A program made the position numbers and the translations under genes. From NCBI GenBank assembly GCA_963669155.1, contig OZ022595.1, positions 1,263,001-1,327,000 on the forward strand: a stretch of DNA of 64,000 nt, read 5' to 3'. This DNA is from Arbacia lixula. Lineage: Eukaryota; Echinodermata; Echinoidea; Arbacioida; Arbaciidae. The notes below the pieces were generated by a model. The model saw only the letters and a program-made list of their open reading frames with translations, made no database searches and was not told where the DNA came from. This document shows, in pieces, positions 22,401-36,912 of the stretch. How positions within the stretch are numbered: position 1 is the first letter of the stretch; every line of letters starts with the position of its first letter.

Positions 22401-25400
22401 AATGAATGTTTTCACAGGATTGAACACGCTTCCTAGATGTTGTATTCCTAAAACATGATCAACTTTTATTTAAACTCTCATGTCCATCAAAATGGAGCTA
22501 GGAAACACCACTTTCATGCCTGGTAGTAAGTGACCCAGGAAAAGAACCCAATGCTGCTACTGTGACTATACATCTTTATGATGAGCCAGTATCGCCAGGA
22601 AACGCCACCACCAAGTCCCGGGCGGTGGTAAATTAGCCGACCAACTCAGGCATCCTGAAGTAACTCTGGAAATATAACTGCCTCGAACTCTCTGAGCTCT
22701 CTATATATATACTCTTTCTGTTTCAAGTTTGAAGTAAACAATTATAGTGAAATTCATACAGAAGTCAGTTTCTTGGATGCATGATGATCTCGCAGAAACT
22801 GGACCTTACCTACGTCATCCTAAATTCCACTAAATGTTATTCAGGCACTAGCCCCATAATCCGGAGGGTCAGCTATAACCTTGAGGGTAATTTGGCTTCT
22901 GGAAAGTGGTCATTAATGTGGAAACATTATTTGGGTGGGGTAGTGATAAAAGGACTTATATCACATAACAGAGGGGTAGTGGGACCCCGGATGGAGGAAA
23001 TGTCATCCAAAGCCAAGGCAAAGCCAATGACAACCACAACATCCTGTGTCTCCAGGACAGGTTCTTTAGCCAGAGACTAAAGGAGAGCTAACCCCGACAG
23101 AAACTCTACTGATAACTCGCCCTACCAGCGCGTCAGTATATGATTTTATAATCATTAACGATATTCAGAATTGATATCAATCGTAACTCTGTACATAACA
23201 GATAGGAAATTGGACTTGCGATTGAATCAGATCGATCGCAACTCTTTATAAGACGGGTCTCTAATTTATATATTGCTTGTAACTCACTGGCCTGGCTCCA
23301 CATCCTGGGCTGAACTGACGTTGCCAACGAGGACTTGAAAGTTGTAACTATGTGATGAGCTGTTGACTAGTACCGTCATGTTATCAGGGAGAGAGTTGTC
23401 GGAAATAAAGTATCCCATGCTGTCACAGGAAAAAATAATAATAATAATAATTAACAGCATTTATATAGCGCTTATTACAAAGAATGTCTCTAAGCGCTGT
23501 ACATCAACCCATTTACAAAGTCTAGAACTTGTGATATAAAGATCTTGATTACATGTTTAGCAATGAGAAAGACAGGTATTCATATTTTGAACATAATTTC
23601 AAGTTACGCACAATACAAGGTTTATATCTATAAGATGAGAAAGATTTTAAAGAAATACTTTAAAGGTATACTTTCATCTGAAAGCTTTGCTTTTGAGTCG
23701 AAATCATTCTCAACATTTCATCTAAAATATGAAGAGAATGATTGTGGAGTAAAAGCAATACTTGATATTCTTTGGGATTTTTTTTAATAGTTCTATTCAT
23801 ATGTTATTTCTTATATCATGTTGTAACAATATTTGGAAATAAATATATCCTCAATAGATGACTAAGAAAGAAAAAAAATCTACAAAGTCTGCTGTCTGTG
23901 CAGATCACTGAACAAGAATCCCTATAGGGACCTATTGCATAAAACTAACTATATCTGCCATCAATGGTAACTACCATGGTAATTTTACTTGACAGCCAAT
24001 CAAAGTCCAGGGCCCGTAACATAAAGGTTTCTAATCAATCGCAAATTTGAAAGACAAATTCTGATTGGTTACTGGTCAGTCTTTTGAACAAAAGGCGCAT
24101 GCAACAATGATGTTGATTGGCCATTGCCATTTTGCGATTGATTGCAAACCTTTATGTTACGGGGCCCAGGTTTCCATAGAAGTCGCTATTGAAAGCAAAG
24201 TTACCATCAATGGTAAGTTTTATGCAACAGGGCCCAGAACAGTTTGCATGTGCATGTAATTGCACCTGTTCATAATGTTTCTGCTTTAATAACGGGTGAT
24301 ATTTTGTACACAGGTATAACTGTAATTGAGAATAAAACCTCCTGATAGACTACATAATATGTGACACATACATGTACTTGTATCATATTGCCTTGTTTCC
24401 AGGCATTAACCTAAGAACTCTAAATTTCACATTTATGACATAGATTTAATGTGGGTCTGTTTACAGTAGTCTAATTGCTGCCCAGTTCTTCTCTGGGTTG
24501 TCTTGTGAATATGAGACCCATTGTACCAAGTTGTGATGGTTTTGGTTAAACATACTCCACAGCCTGAATGACAGGCTACATAAATGCACATTTCAGTTAC
24601 GTTATGAAGACTTATACTAGAGATTTACGGTACACCATGTGAGAAAGGGAGGGATTTGATTCTTTCTAGAAGTTGAAGAGTACTTGAGTGATTGAACAAT
24701 ACAATGAAGCATGTACATGTATATGCAGCAAATCTGTTGGAGTATACAGTAGACTGTACCTGATTTCTCCTCGCCCTTTTGATGGTTTCTCTAAATGACC
24801 TTTGGCCTGAAAGAAAGAATACAAAGAAAATTAGATAACAACATGCACACATCATACATTTTTGTTTCTTTGTCAGCATTTTCTCTTAGGAAATGTGAAT
24901 TTTTTTCTAAAAAAAACATGGCTTTTATGTAAACAAAAGGGAGATGAAGACAACCATCGATAGACCATTTTCGTTATATACGGTATGCAAATGTCATGTA
25001 CGTCTTTCGAACAATACATTACTAATGGTAACCCTAAACTTGTCTGAGGTATGTCCAAGTAGCAACAACTACCAGAGTCAGACTACAGTGAAACCTGTCT
25101 ATAGTGGCCACCAAAGGGAAACACACATTGTGGCCTTTATAGACAGGTGGCTGCTATAAACAGGTTCTTTAACACATGATCTCTCTCCTGGGGAATTATT
25201 TTAGTGGCCACTATAGACAGGTTGGCTGCTATAGACAGGTGGCCGCTAAGACAGGTTTGACTGTACATGTAACTGGGCTTAAAACCGAATAATGAAATAC
25301 AGGATGTAATACGATGTTACTAGGCAGTTAGGAGAAGAGTTGTGAAGACTCATTTCATACTTAAAGATAGGGTGGCCCTGTTACAAAAGTCATGAAATTT

Positions 25401-28400
25401 GGCACGGAATAGACGTATCCCCTAACGATAACATAAATTCAATCTCATAGTTACAGCTTCACATATATTTTCAGAAAAAGTGAAAAACTATCCTTCTTTA
25501 AGTGAAAGGTCCCGACTAAAGTCTACTACATTCATATACTGTATTGCAGTGGTCAGCAGTCAGCGCATTACCACGGCAATCACTGACCGTTGAGTGGAGA
25601 GTTTGGAGCGGAGAACCACGATGTGTGCGTATTGCAGTCTCCGTTTTCAGGCTTATAGGAATCAGGGAATCTTGAAATCTAAAGATCAATTTAATCCCTC
25701 TCAAAGTCAGTTTCCAATTTCATCATTGGCAGGGATATTCGTCTACAGTATTTTCTTACATTAACATGTTTTTTACAACAAAAAAAGACATTTGACCTGC
25801 AAAGTGGTTACCCTGTCTTTAAACCTAGCTTTTGTCCAGGGAAAGAGTGATTTGATTTGGGGTATACGGACTAATGCATCATCACATCTTGCAAAAACAC
25901 ATTTTAGATTTCATCATGCACCCACCTGGGACTTGATTTTATAGCAATTAAATTTCACTTACTTGGAGGGCTTTCAGCTGATTGTTTTCACTGTAGATTA
26001 TAATAGTTGCCACCTGCTGACTGCTCAGTTTGCCAGAGAAAGACTGCGATGAGCCTAATTGTAGACACGTCGGTTCAAATTCTATATCAAAATTCCCAAC
26101 TGGGACAATGACCTCTTTGGTTCCCTGCAAACAAAAAGATTGATGGAAAATTACATTTTATAACTTTCCTCTCCCTTTCCTTTCATCACTCCTCTTGAAT
26201 GCATCATATATCTAACTGCACATGTATACATAATGAATTGTATGTGCAGTTTAGATGTAAATCTTCTCCTGGTACACCATATACTGCTATTGAATGCCAA
26301 ATTAATTGTTTCAAATCAAATCAAATGATTTATCTAAAGTTAAACATGTATTTACTCTATGGTATTTATTGAATACAAACCGATTAAGGAATCAATTGCT
26401 ATAATTTTAAATGCACACATGTTCACTCTACATGAGGTACTTCATTGATATTTGATAGCATTGGTTAATGTCTGAGGTAGGTTGTTATTCACGATATCAT
26501 ACTCTATACAAAAAAATCATACTAGTCCTGAAATCAAGCGTATGCATGATTTTGCAATCAATTGAAAAGTTTCGAATACGATAGATCAACACAAGCTACG
26601 ATCGATATCAAGCACAAGTTATGATCAATATTTATCTCTAAGTTAGGTTCTTTGTGATACAAATTTTTGAATGACATCAATCGCAGGATCGATAGATCAG
26701 TCATACAATTGATCTTAGCTCTTTGTGATAAGGGACTCTCGATGGTATATTCAAGGCAAGGCTTGCAATGATTACAATTAAAATATCTTCCTCCAGAGAG
26801 CATCTTGAAGTCCAGGTCATATTTTCATATATCAACATGTAACATTGTAGTACATGTATCTACTTTGTTTCTTTCATGTAAATCTTACAGAATGCAACAT
26901 TTTTTTGTTGAACTTATTCAGTCCCATGTGCATACACATGTGTAACAACGCTAATCTTTCGAGGCACAATATCTTGACTTGTATCTATCTTATATGACAA
27001 TGTATTAAAAATGACGAATAAACAAAGTAAATCTAATATATCTTATAACATCAGGAGTAGAATGAGAAAGAAACTCATAATATGAACCCAATTCTGCAGC
27101 TAATGATTTGTCAGTCTTTAATTATTATGCCACATGTAGAACATAATTTACAATTACACAGATGAATTACAACCATGTTTAGATATGTTCTTCTAACTCA
27201 TTGTTTACATTGTTTACATGTGTCTAAAGTATCGCTATATGTTACCATGTTATTGTGCTGTGGAAAGCAAATTTCCATGAATTTGGACAGAATAAAATAT
27301 CTTGTATCTTGTAAACCAAATGGATTTTCATAGTTTGGAATTAAGAGGGTTGATTACTAATCAATTCCTGTTACTGGTACTTGCTAAAAGTTATCTGTTC
27401 CATTTAATGATTGACTCTGCTATTGAAAGAGAATCACAATGGTCACGTAAACAGTCAACCGTCGTGCAATGTAACGCAACCCATTGTAAAGTTGAGAACT
27501 CGGTCAATGTTCAGACAAGTCCATGGCACACTGTAAAGAAAACTGTTAAACATGTAATAGAGGAAGATGCAGTTAAATATTGGTCTGAGAGAATAGCTCC
27601 TCTCTTGGTTCAGGGAAAATTTGCCTCATTACTGTTATTGGAAAACGAGAACCTAACCTGGAAATCGATTATGTACAATCTTCCAAGACGAGTCCTAAGT
27701 TTTATCGTTAATGCGTGCATAGACTCCTTACCCTCATATACAAACCTGCACACCTGGGGTAAACGCTTAAGTGATAAATGTAAATTCTGCCCTGGTACCA
27801 CAGGCACTCTCCATCATATACTCTCGCATTGCCCAGTCTTCTTAGATAGGTATGAGTGGCGACATAATAATATTCTGAGGTACATGCACAAAATATTCCT
27901 CGAAAATCTGCCTAACGGGAACATTTACACTGACTTAGAAGGGCATTCAATCGCCGGGGGCACCATACCTCCTCACATTCTCACAACAAGTCTGCGCCCA
28001 GATTTAGTCATTCTAAGGGAAGAAGAAAAGGAGGTCATAATTGTAGAGTTAACTGTTCCATTTGAAACTAACCTTGAGGCTGCACATCAAAGAAAAGTAG
28101 AAAAATATAGCTTAATACGGAGGGACATAAAGGAAAGGGGGTATACCGTATCTTTTTACGCAATAGAAGTCGGGGCAAGGGGCTTAGTAGACCGGAACAA
28201 TAAACACCGCATAAAACAAATTCTAAAAACAACAAGCTCAAAAATCCATCCAACCGAATTCTTTAAAACTCTTTCCAAACTTGCCATACTCTCCTCATTT
28301 TCAATATTCTATGCCAGAAAAGAGCGAGCCTGGGGGGAGGTACGACACTTAGACCCATAATCATCTATAAGATAATATTTACATTTAAAATCATTTAGCG

Positions 28401-31400
28401 ATTAGTAATTTGTTAGTTCCCCTCTTCTTCTCCTTTCTTTTTTTTTTTTTTTTTTAATAGATAACGATGATAAATTGTGTAATATCTCTCGTAATTAATA
28501 TAAGATGCTGAGGATCAAAGTTGATATGATTAACGTATGTACGTACACGTATAAACTCTTTAAGTTGTGATACTGCATGTTTGTAACAGTTTTCCTTTGA
28601 AACCGTTGTAATAATTTTGACCAGCCATATGTAGATACTTAGGATTATTTTGATATGATGAATGTATTTAAGTACACGTATTTATTCCTTGTGTTGTGAC
28701 ACTGCATGTTTGTAATAGTTTTCATTTGTGACCGTTGTAATCATTTTGACCTGCCATCTGTTTGGCACGAAACGGTGGACCTGGTCTATGTATGTATGTC
28801 TGCCACTCTTGAACTTGAATAAAGTCATGATATAACAACAATATAAATGCAATAGACTGTATAACATTCCAGTATGAAGTTGGTTCTTTGGGTTTTTTTC
28901 TCAACAAACAAACAAATGCAAATCAGGCTTGACTAGCTCATCTATTTTATCTGACTGCATATTACTATTAGTTGTTAATCATCTGAAAGTTTATAAATGT
29001 CATGGCAACATATGTGTCAAGTTTTCATTTATCCATATCTATTTTTCAAGAGAAATGTCATGTTACGCATGTTCATATATTCTTGTTACTGATGATGATA
29101 ATGGTAATAAACAATGTGATGCATGTGGAAGCATCGGTCCACATTCTTCTTTTGTTGTGTTTTCATCAGTTTACCTTTGTTCCCATTTTGGTTAGTAGCC
29201 GTATCATAGGCATTTGTTGGTGTAATCTACGTTCTTGTTATCACATATTGTTATATCATTTGTACACAGGGCCCCCTGGAGAACAGTGCAAGCTCGCTGA
29301 TGGGACTGTTTTAAAAAAAAAAAAGACTTAAGAAATAAAAAATAAAATAAAAATAAGACACAGTAAGTGATCTGAGGTACCTCTGCTATATCGACAGGGC
29401 CAGAGTAGAAATCACTTTGGAAATTGATGGGGCACGGTGAAGCATTGATGACATTGATCACAGCCTGGTTGTCACCTGGCAACGAAATCTCAGCATTCTG
29501 CAAAAAAAGGAGGGATGGAACAATTTCAAGGTATTACATACTGAGCAATTGTGTCTTGAATGTAACAGAACAAGTACTTGTTCTTTTTTTAATGCCATTA
29601 AAATGTGCAATTAACAGTTCAATTGTTGAGCTTCTATTCAAGATAATACTAGTAAAGTTTACTTGGAAAATGTTGTTTGAGAAATTTACTAAAAATTGTA
29701 TATCCGTGTCTGGAAGAAATTTTGATACCACAGTACTCACTGCATGCATTGGCGGCTCATTTCAATAATAACAGTGCAAAATCTCAAGTGGACAAACAAA
29801 GGCAATGCTTGCAAGCAACCAGTTATGATCAAAATTCAACCTTTGTTTATCAATAGCGTGTGCATGGACACTACACAGGTACAGTGGCTGGGTAGCCCAA
29901 TATAATCTGAGGGCTAGTTCAAGCATTTTGAAGGAGAAGAGTTAATAAGCATTTTTTAAGTTAAAATAAATGTTGATAAAATAACTTGGCAAGCTTAAAG
30001 ACAGGGTGGCCTTTTCACATGTAAAAAACATACACATTTGTAAAAGCCACAGAAAATGGAAGAATTACTGTATCAAAACTTTCCTCCCAATAATAGAGCT
30101 GGAAACTGACTTTAAGCGAAATTATCGCAATCAGGAGATTTTGAGGTTTGTCTCATTCTTCCGGAACCTATATGTATAGCCTAGAAACCGGAGATTGTTA
30201 TGCGCTATAGCCCGCTCCATGGGGCTTGAATTCAACGGGAGTAATTGCTCACATCGCAAGCGCTGAGTAGGACAGTATGATTCTGAATGTAGACTAAGCT
30301 TGCTGCGGTTCAAACGTAGACAAGGATAGTTTTTCACTTTTCCTGAAAATGTTTGTGAAGCTCTGACTAAAATTTCATACATTTTGTCGTAAGGGTATAC
30401 TGCTGGTTCCTGCCAACTTTCATGACTTTTGCAAATTGGACACCGTGTCTTTCTACTGCCTGAGCCTCACATCTATCCTGAGCTGGAGGAATCCCGCACA
30501 GACGTAGGCACCAGCAGCTAACAACATCCCTGCAGCCATTCTCTGCAGGGGGCGCTTTGGAACATTACACTTGGCGAGGAGGGGGTAGATAACCCCCTCA
30601 AAGAGAGGGATGAAGAGGAGGATGAAAACGGGATTCAGCGTCTGTGGGGGAATAAAGATAAAGAATGATTGTATGATACTGGATACCCTTCAGTGGGATA
30701 CCAGATATATTGGACGAATTTGAAGATGAGTACCGGTACAATATTCACACTAGCTGAATGCAATATATCTGGTAAACTATGAAAACAAAATGATATTATT
30801 ATCATTACTCCAGCAAATTTACATATATCTGGTAAACCACAAAATAAATCTAATATTATGCCAGCTGAATGCAATATATCTGTGGTGGTATTCTGAGATG
30901 ATGGAGTTGATGGTGTGATGTCATGACACTGACAAAGATAATGCCCATCATTTCCATTAGTACGCCTTATTTCATTTGGTGAATTTACCATCAATTCAAC
31001 AAGGCCCCGACATTCTTTGGTACTTTCCAGTATAGTGAGCTTACCTGCATCTGATCTGGTTTAATCCTCCATGAGCCCTGTAAGAACACAAAGGAAGCAA
31101 AATACATCAGCAAGGACTTGCTTAGACGTGGCATTCCTACTCAGCTGTTGTGCTTTTTTGTTCCATCATTTCTTTATTCAAGAAAAGTTACGAGTTACAT
31201 ATATAACCAGGTCCTTTTATCCATTATGGATAATGGTAGGTAGAATATGAACATTGGTGAATAAATGCGGTATATAATACAGTATATAATCACATAACAT
31301 GCAAATGTACGTTGGTGTAATTAATAAATGAATAAATGATAATTATTATCTGTCCCTTCCCTATACAGACTATATGACACAAAGGATGATTCATTATAGT

Positions 31401-34400
31401 CATAAATCACGGATTCTCCAATATAACCGCAGTCTTTTGTGTCTTGATCTTTTGACAAAACGCCTAAGTGACCAACTGACCAGCCTGCCATCCATGTGTT
31501 CGGCCTGGAGCGTCCAACGAGATCCCTGCTGGTCAAAGAGAGCCCAGAAGAACGGTAGGGGGATAAAGACGAAGAGGACGTGGAGAAGAGTCTTGATGTC
31601 TTCTATTAGCTGGACCTGCAGACACAAAGGAGAGAAGGACAATGCTTGCTATAGAAATGCGCTTCCATTTTTCACCTCAAAGTATAATATTTATGTGCGT
31701 GGATGTACGATCCCACTTTCCAGACTTTCTAAAACAAATTCCTATTGGGGTAATCCTTAACGCAGCATTAAGTCCCAGATCAAGTTAATATTCTTTCACT
31801 AGCTTTATCAATGTTTCAGTACAGTCCATCCCACTATATCTTGCCGAACTATTAAACATAAACAGTGACCTTTCAAAATTTGAACTTTACCTATGACAAC
31901 ATGACCTATGACATTTACGCTATCAGTTAATTGTCCTGTCATATCTTATGATTGTACCAAGTTTTGTTGAGGTTTGCTCAAAATTTCTTCAAACATTGCA
32001 ATAAAAGTAAAAAATTTAGTATTTGTCCACGACCTGTGACCTTTGACCTCTGTAACTCAGAATCCAATCAAGGAATTTTCCTGTCATATGTGAGCATTTT
32101 TTCCATGAAATTTGAATCAAGGACATTTTCATTGACTATGATGAAAGTAGAATATGGAATGCATGCTGAGATTTAGGAACACAATGTGGTACTTAACAAA
32201 AAGATGAAGGTGTTGCCAATTTGTACACCAAAATAAAGGGTCTGATCGTGATAAGTGAAGGGTTCTTACATCATATTTATCATTAGCCCAGTCCAGCCAA
32301 TGAGCCTTCCTCTCTTGTTTACCTCTCTGCTGGAAACGATTCTTGACTGCGTACTGAGAGAAGAAGTGATACAGGAGAGAGAGGAAAAACAAACATGTAC
32401 ACCTTCATTTTCAATTATTGTAACTTAGCAGCAATGGTAACTAACATGGTAACAGGTGTAATGATGAGAGCTCATTGGCTGTTCATGGTAGTTACCATTG
32501 ATGGTATGTAACACTAATTGAAAACCTACATGCAACATGGTCCAGAGCTACCAACATTCAAATTCAACAATCAAAAAGAGTTGGGGAAATTTCATCAAAA
32601 TCAGGGAGATGTTTATCAAATACCTACAACCTAATAACAATAATCTATCAATAATCAGGGAGATTGGTGATGTGATGAAATCCAAAATGAATGCAGTTTT
32701 ATAGGTCTATTTTCAGGGAACTCCTCTGTCAAAACGCACAAAATCTGCCGGCTATAAAATGAGCTGCACGTCTGACGTCTACTCACCCCCATGGCTTCGA
32801 CGACTTGTCCAACGACGTTGCCAGTCGGCGGATTATTCTTGTAAAAGTACCGCCCCAGGACAAAGATCACTGACAGGGATATATAAACAAACAAATCATC
32901 AAATAAACAACCATTAATGTTCAATTACTTTACATTAATTTTTTTTTATAACTTTTCAGAAAATCATGAATTATCTCCATTTATGTTTGAATTATCAAGA
33001 TCATCAATTACTTCAATTTTCACTTATATCATAACAGTCAGAAATTACAATCATCAAGAAATGCAATCAATGTTGACATTCCTGGCAATCCAATCTATTT
33101 AATTTATGTTTTTGCTATAACTCTATATCAGCGCTTCCAGACATGTGAAATAGGAATACGGTGGTCTTTTTGTCTTTTTTTGTCACACATGAAAAAACTA
33201 AAAAATGTAGCCAATTTTGTGGCCTATGAGCAGATAAGTATGCGTGATTTAGCGCACTAGCTTGAAGAAGGTCCAATAATAAATGCAAGCGATCTGTGTA
33301 GCGGGCTAAATTCACACTAGTATGGTTCAATCATTGTTTATTCAAATGAAATTGGTTGAACCGTGGTCTAAACATATTCTAAGCCATAGCAACTAGTGTG
33401 CATTTAGCACGCAGCACAGAACGCACGCATCTATTATTAGACCTTTTGGATCATTTTGACCTTTCACTCATCTGATAACACACCACAAAATGTGCTTACA
33501 CCGTCGACTAAATCTATAACTCCTATGTAAATTCGGGCCTATGTTTCTAGTACTCACGGATCGCCACGGACATTAATATCGCGGGCACACCGAATGCGAG
33601 CATGTAGCAGTCGTTGCCGAAACATTGAACATCGTGACGGAGAATTGGCGTGATGAAAGTCGAGAGGAGACTTCCGCAATTGATGGAGAAGTAGAAGACA
33701 GAAAAAAACCTCTGGATTTCTTTCTCCTGTAAGTGAATATCACAGATTATGTTTACATGTAACTAGAACCAAGACAAACAAGAGTGAAACATTAATTTAG
33801 CATCAAATAAGCAGGTAGGCAGCAATTAGTTCATAACATGCCAGAGCGCGATGCTCAAGCCTAAACATTAATGGCTATTTTGCTATGCATCATATTACTA
33901 ACAATATAATTCATGTATGAACCTATTTATATTTATGTATTTTTTTGTCTCAACAGATTTGTAATCAAATGCGAGTCAGGCTCGACTAGCACATGTGCTA
34001 TATCTGACTCCATATTGCCATTAGTTGTAAATCATCTCTGACGGTTGAAAAAAAAATGTTGTTATGACATGTGTGTTAAGTATTCATGTATCCATGTCAT
34101 GAAATTGTCAGTAGAAATGTCATGTTAAGTAGTTTCATATATTCTTGTCAATGATGATGATGATGGTAATAAAACAATCAATCAATCAATCAATCAAACA
34201 GATTATATCACCTGATCTGGATTAAATTGATCCCCTCCATATGCAGCCACACAAGGCTTAATCCCTCCTGTTCCGAGACCGATTAGTATCAAACCAATGG
34301 CAGGACCAATCCTATCCAAGCAAAATAGACATTAATGTAAATCATAGAAATATGAATTGTCAACATTATTCACATCATCAAAATCATAAATTATCACTAT

Positions 34401-36735
34401 GAGCTCATGAATAAATGTTGCATTGATAACAATCACTATTTTGTTTTCATTTTTAACAGTACTTTCTAACTTTATGGACATGTGAAAACAAATATAAAAT
34501 AATAAAAACATCTAATGCCACTCCATTTAACTATGTTAGTGGTACAATTGACCTGAGGTCATTCGTACCAGCAATAATCTGCTCATGTGTACATTGCAAC
34601 TACAAACTGGCTTATACTGCCTCAGGGTAGACTTCGATCAAGGACTCACAATCAATTAATTAATTAATTCAAACATGAACTAAAATTAATGCATTTCACA
34701 TAATTTGGGTAAGGCTAATGATAGAAGTACAAATTATTATTTATCGTTGTTATCATACACACGTTATCTTTACTTTTATCTAATCATTCAAGTATACATG
34801 TAATCCTCGGGTTTAATTGTGTTTTTGTTTGTTAGTTTGTTTGTTTGTTTTGTCTTGTTTATTTATATGTTACATGTTTAAAGGGCTAACCGGCCCTCAC
34901 AGGTGCTTGCACCTTCTCGGTTAGCCCTCGCATTTTATTGTCATTGCAGTTATTGTTGTATGTAGGTTTTGTTTTTGTGTGCTTATGCAAATTAAATTTG
35001 AATTGAATTGAATTGAATTGAATTGGATTGAAAGGGTCACAAGCTCATACCACAGGACCAAACCTCTTCCACTAGATACATACACTTCTGGATGTCCTGT
35101 TGTTTGCGGGGGAGCAGCAGTGAAGCACATGACGGCATTCCCGATCATGTAGACCTGGGAGATATACACTATGGTTCTGCCAAGGAAAAAGGAAACATTT
35201 AGGGATAAGAGTGACACTAAATACTTGAGGGTAGAAAAGGATAAGCACTATGAAATGTTTACATACTATTCTCCCTGTTACGATTTTTGATTTTATCTGC
35301 AATCTACCCCGTTTTCCCCTTCTTTCCCTGTAATGGCAAAATAAAGTGTAAAATGAAATATCTTCTCTCATTTCTATCATCACCACCACCGCCATTATTA
35401 TCATTACCACTACTGTATTCACTACAAGCGTCACCACCAACACTTTAACTATCCGAACCATCATCACACCAACAATTACCATCACCACCACCACCACCAC
35501 AACCACCACCATAATCGCTACCCCTACCATCATCATCCACACAGCTATATCAAACCATCTACCACCACCACATCACCATTACCACACTCATCACCCCTTC
35601 CATCATTATCAACAATCATTATTACCACCACCACTACCATAATCACCATCACCACCATCAACACCACCACCATCACCATAACTACCATCCCCACCACCAT
35701 CACCAATACCATTACCACCACCACTACACTATCACTAAAACTACCCCCATCACCATCACCACCAGTAACACCACCATCATTACCACTAATTCTCCCACAA
35801 CTCACTTGTACTTGCCCAGCCACCCATCAGCTATCATGGCCCCAAAGATGGGGGAGAAGTAGCAGAGCATGTTGAAGGAGTGGTAGATGGCGGTAGAAGT
35901 ATTATCCCCCAGGAGGAGAATGTTGGTCAGGTACAAGACCAGAATAGCTGCATTCCAGAGAAGAAAAACAAACATACATCAGCCGGGAAAGAAAACACAC
36001 ATACAGATTGTACTTCTAATACAATGTACCACAAATATTCCTTTCATTAAGAATTATGAAAACATGGGAGTGAATCTCTACTATTGTCCAATTTTCCATT
36101 TACATTCAAGTCTTCTTTCATAGAGGCATAATATACACTTTAATGTGCAGTTGATTCTATTTAATTCAATACCCACCCTTTAAGGCACGGGCAACCTATC
36201 ATTAATGTTGTGATCATGGCGTATAGCATTCAGCCTTACAAAAGAAGTAAACTATGATAGTGACTGATAAAACATGGTAATCTCAAGATATAAAGAGATA
36301 TAAAAATGTAAACAAAAACAAATCAATAGAGACAAAGAACCGAAATATTGAAATGCTTTTCTTCTCTGGCATCTTTGTTAACTTGTTTTTGTTTACATTT
36401 AGTAATACATTTTCAGTGCCATCGCAAGCTCATATACTCTATATAGAGATAGATGTATATCTAATATTGAGAAAAAATATGATTAAGTTTTTTTAAAGAA
36501 TGTGGAAGTACCTTTCATTCCATAGAAAGAAAACCTCTCGCAGAATTCTGTTCCAACAATGAAGAACACACTCTTTGGAAAGCCGGACTCGCCCGACACA
36601 AATTTCTGTAGTGAGAGAAAAAGAGAGAGAAGGGTGAACAAGAAAGGCAGATGTACAGAAGAAGGAGGGAGAGAGAGAAAGAGAGAGAGAAAGGGGGGTG
36701 GAGAGAGAGAGAGAGTAAGAGAAAGAGAGAGAGTT

Positions 36736-36766
<31 letters not shown>

Positions 36767-36854
36767 GAGAAAGAGAGGGAAGGAGAGATAAGAACAGTCA
36801 GAGACAGAGACAGAGTGAGAGACACACACACACAGAGATAGACATAGAAAGAGT

Positions 36855-36912
<58 letters not shown>

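Noticed and set aside
35080-35090. Alternative exon 4 donor at the gtttgg after GGAAGAG
   Set aside because: It would remove part of the loop and leave phase 1, which does not fit exon 5's phase; the gtatga site restores the tryptophan codon before IGPAIG.
35545-35823. 92-codon minus ORF overlapping transporter exon 3
   Set aside because: Different frame from the exon; mostly valine/methionine from a trinucleotide repeat.
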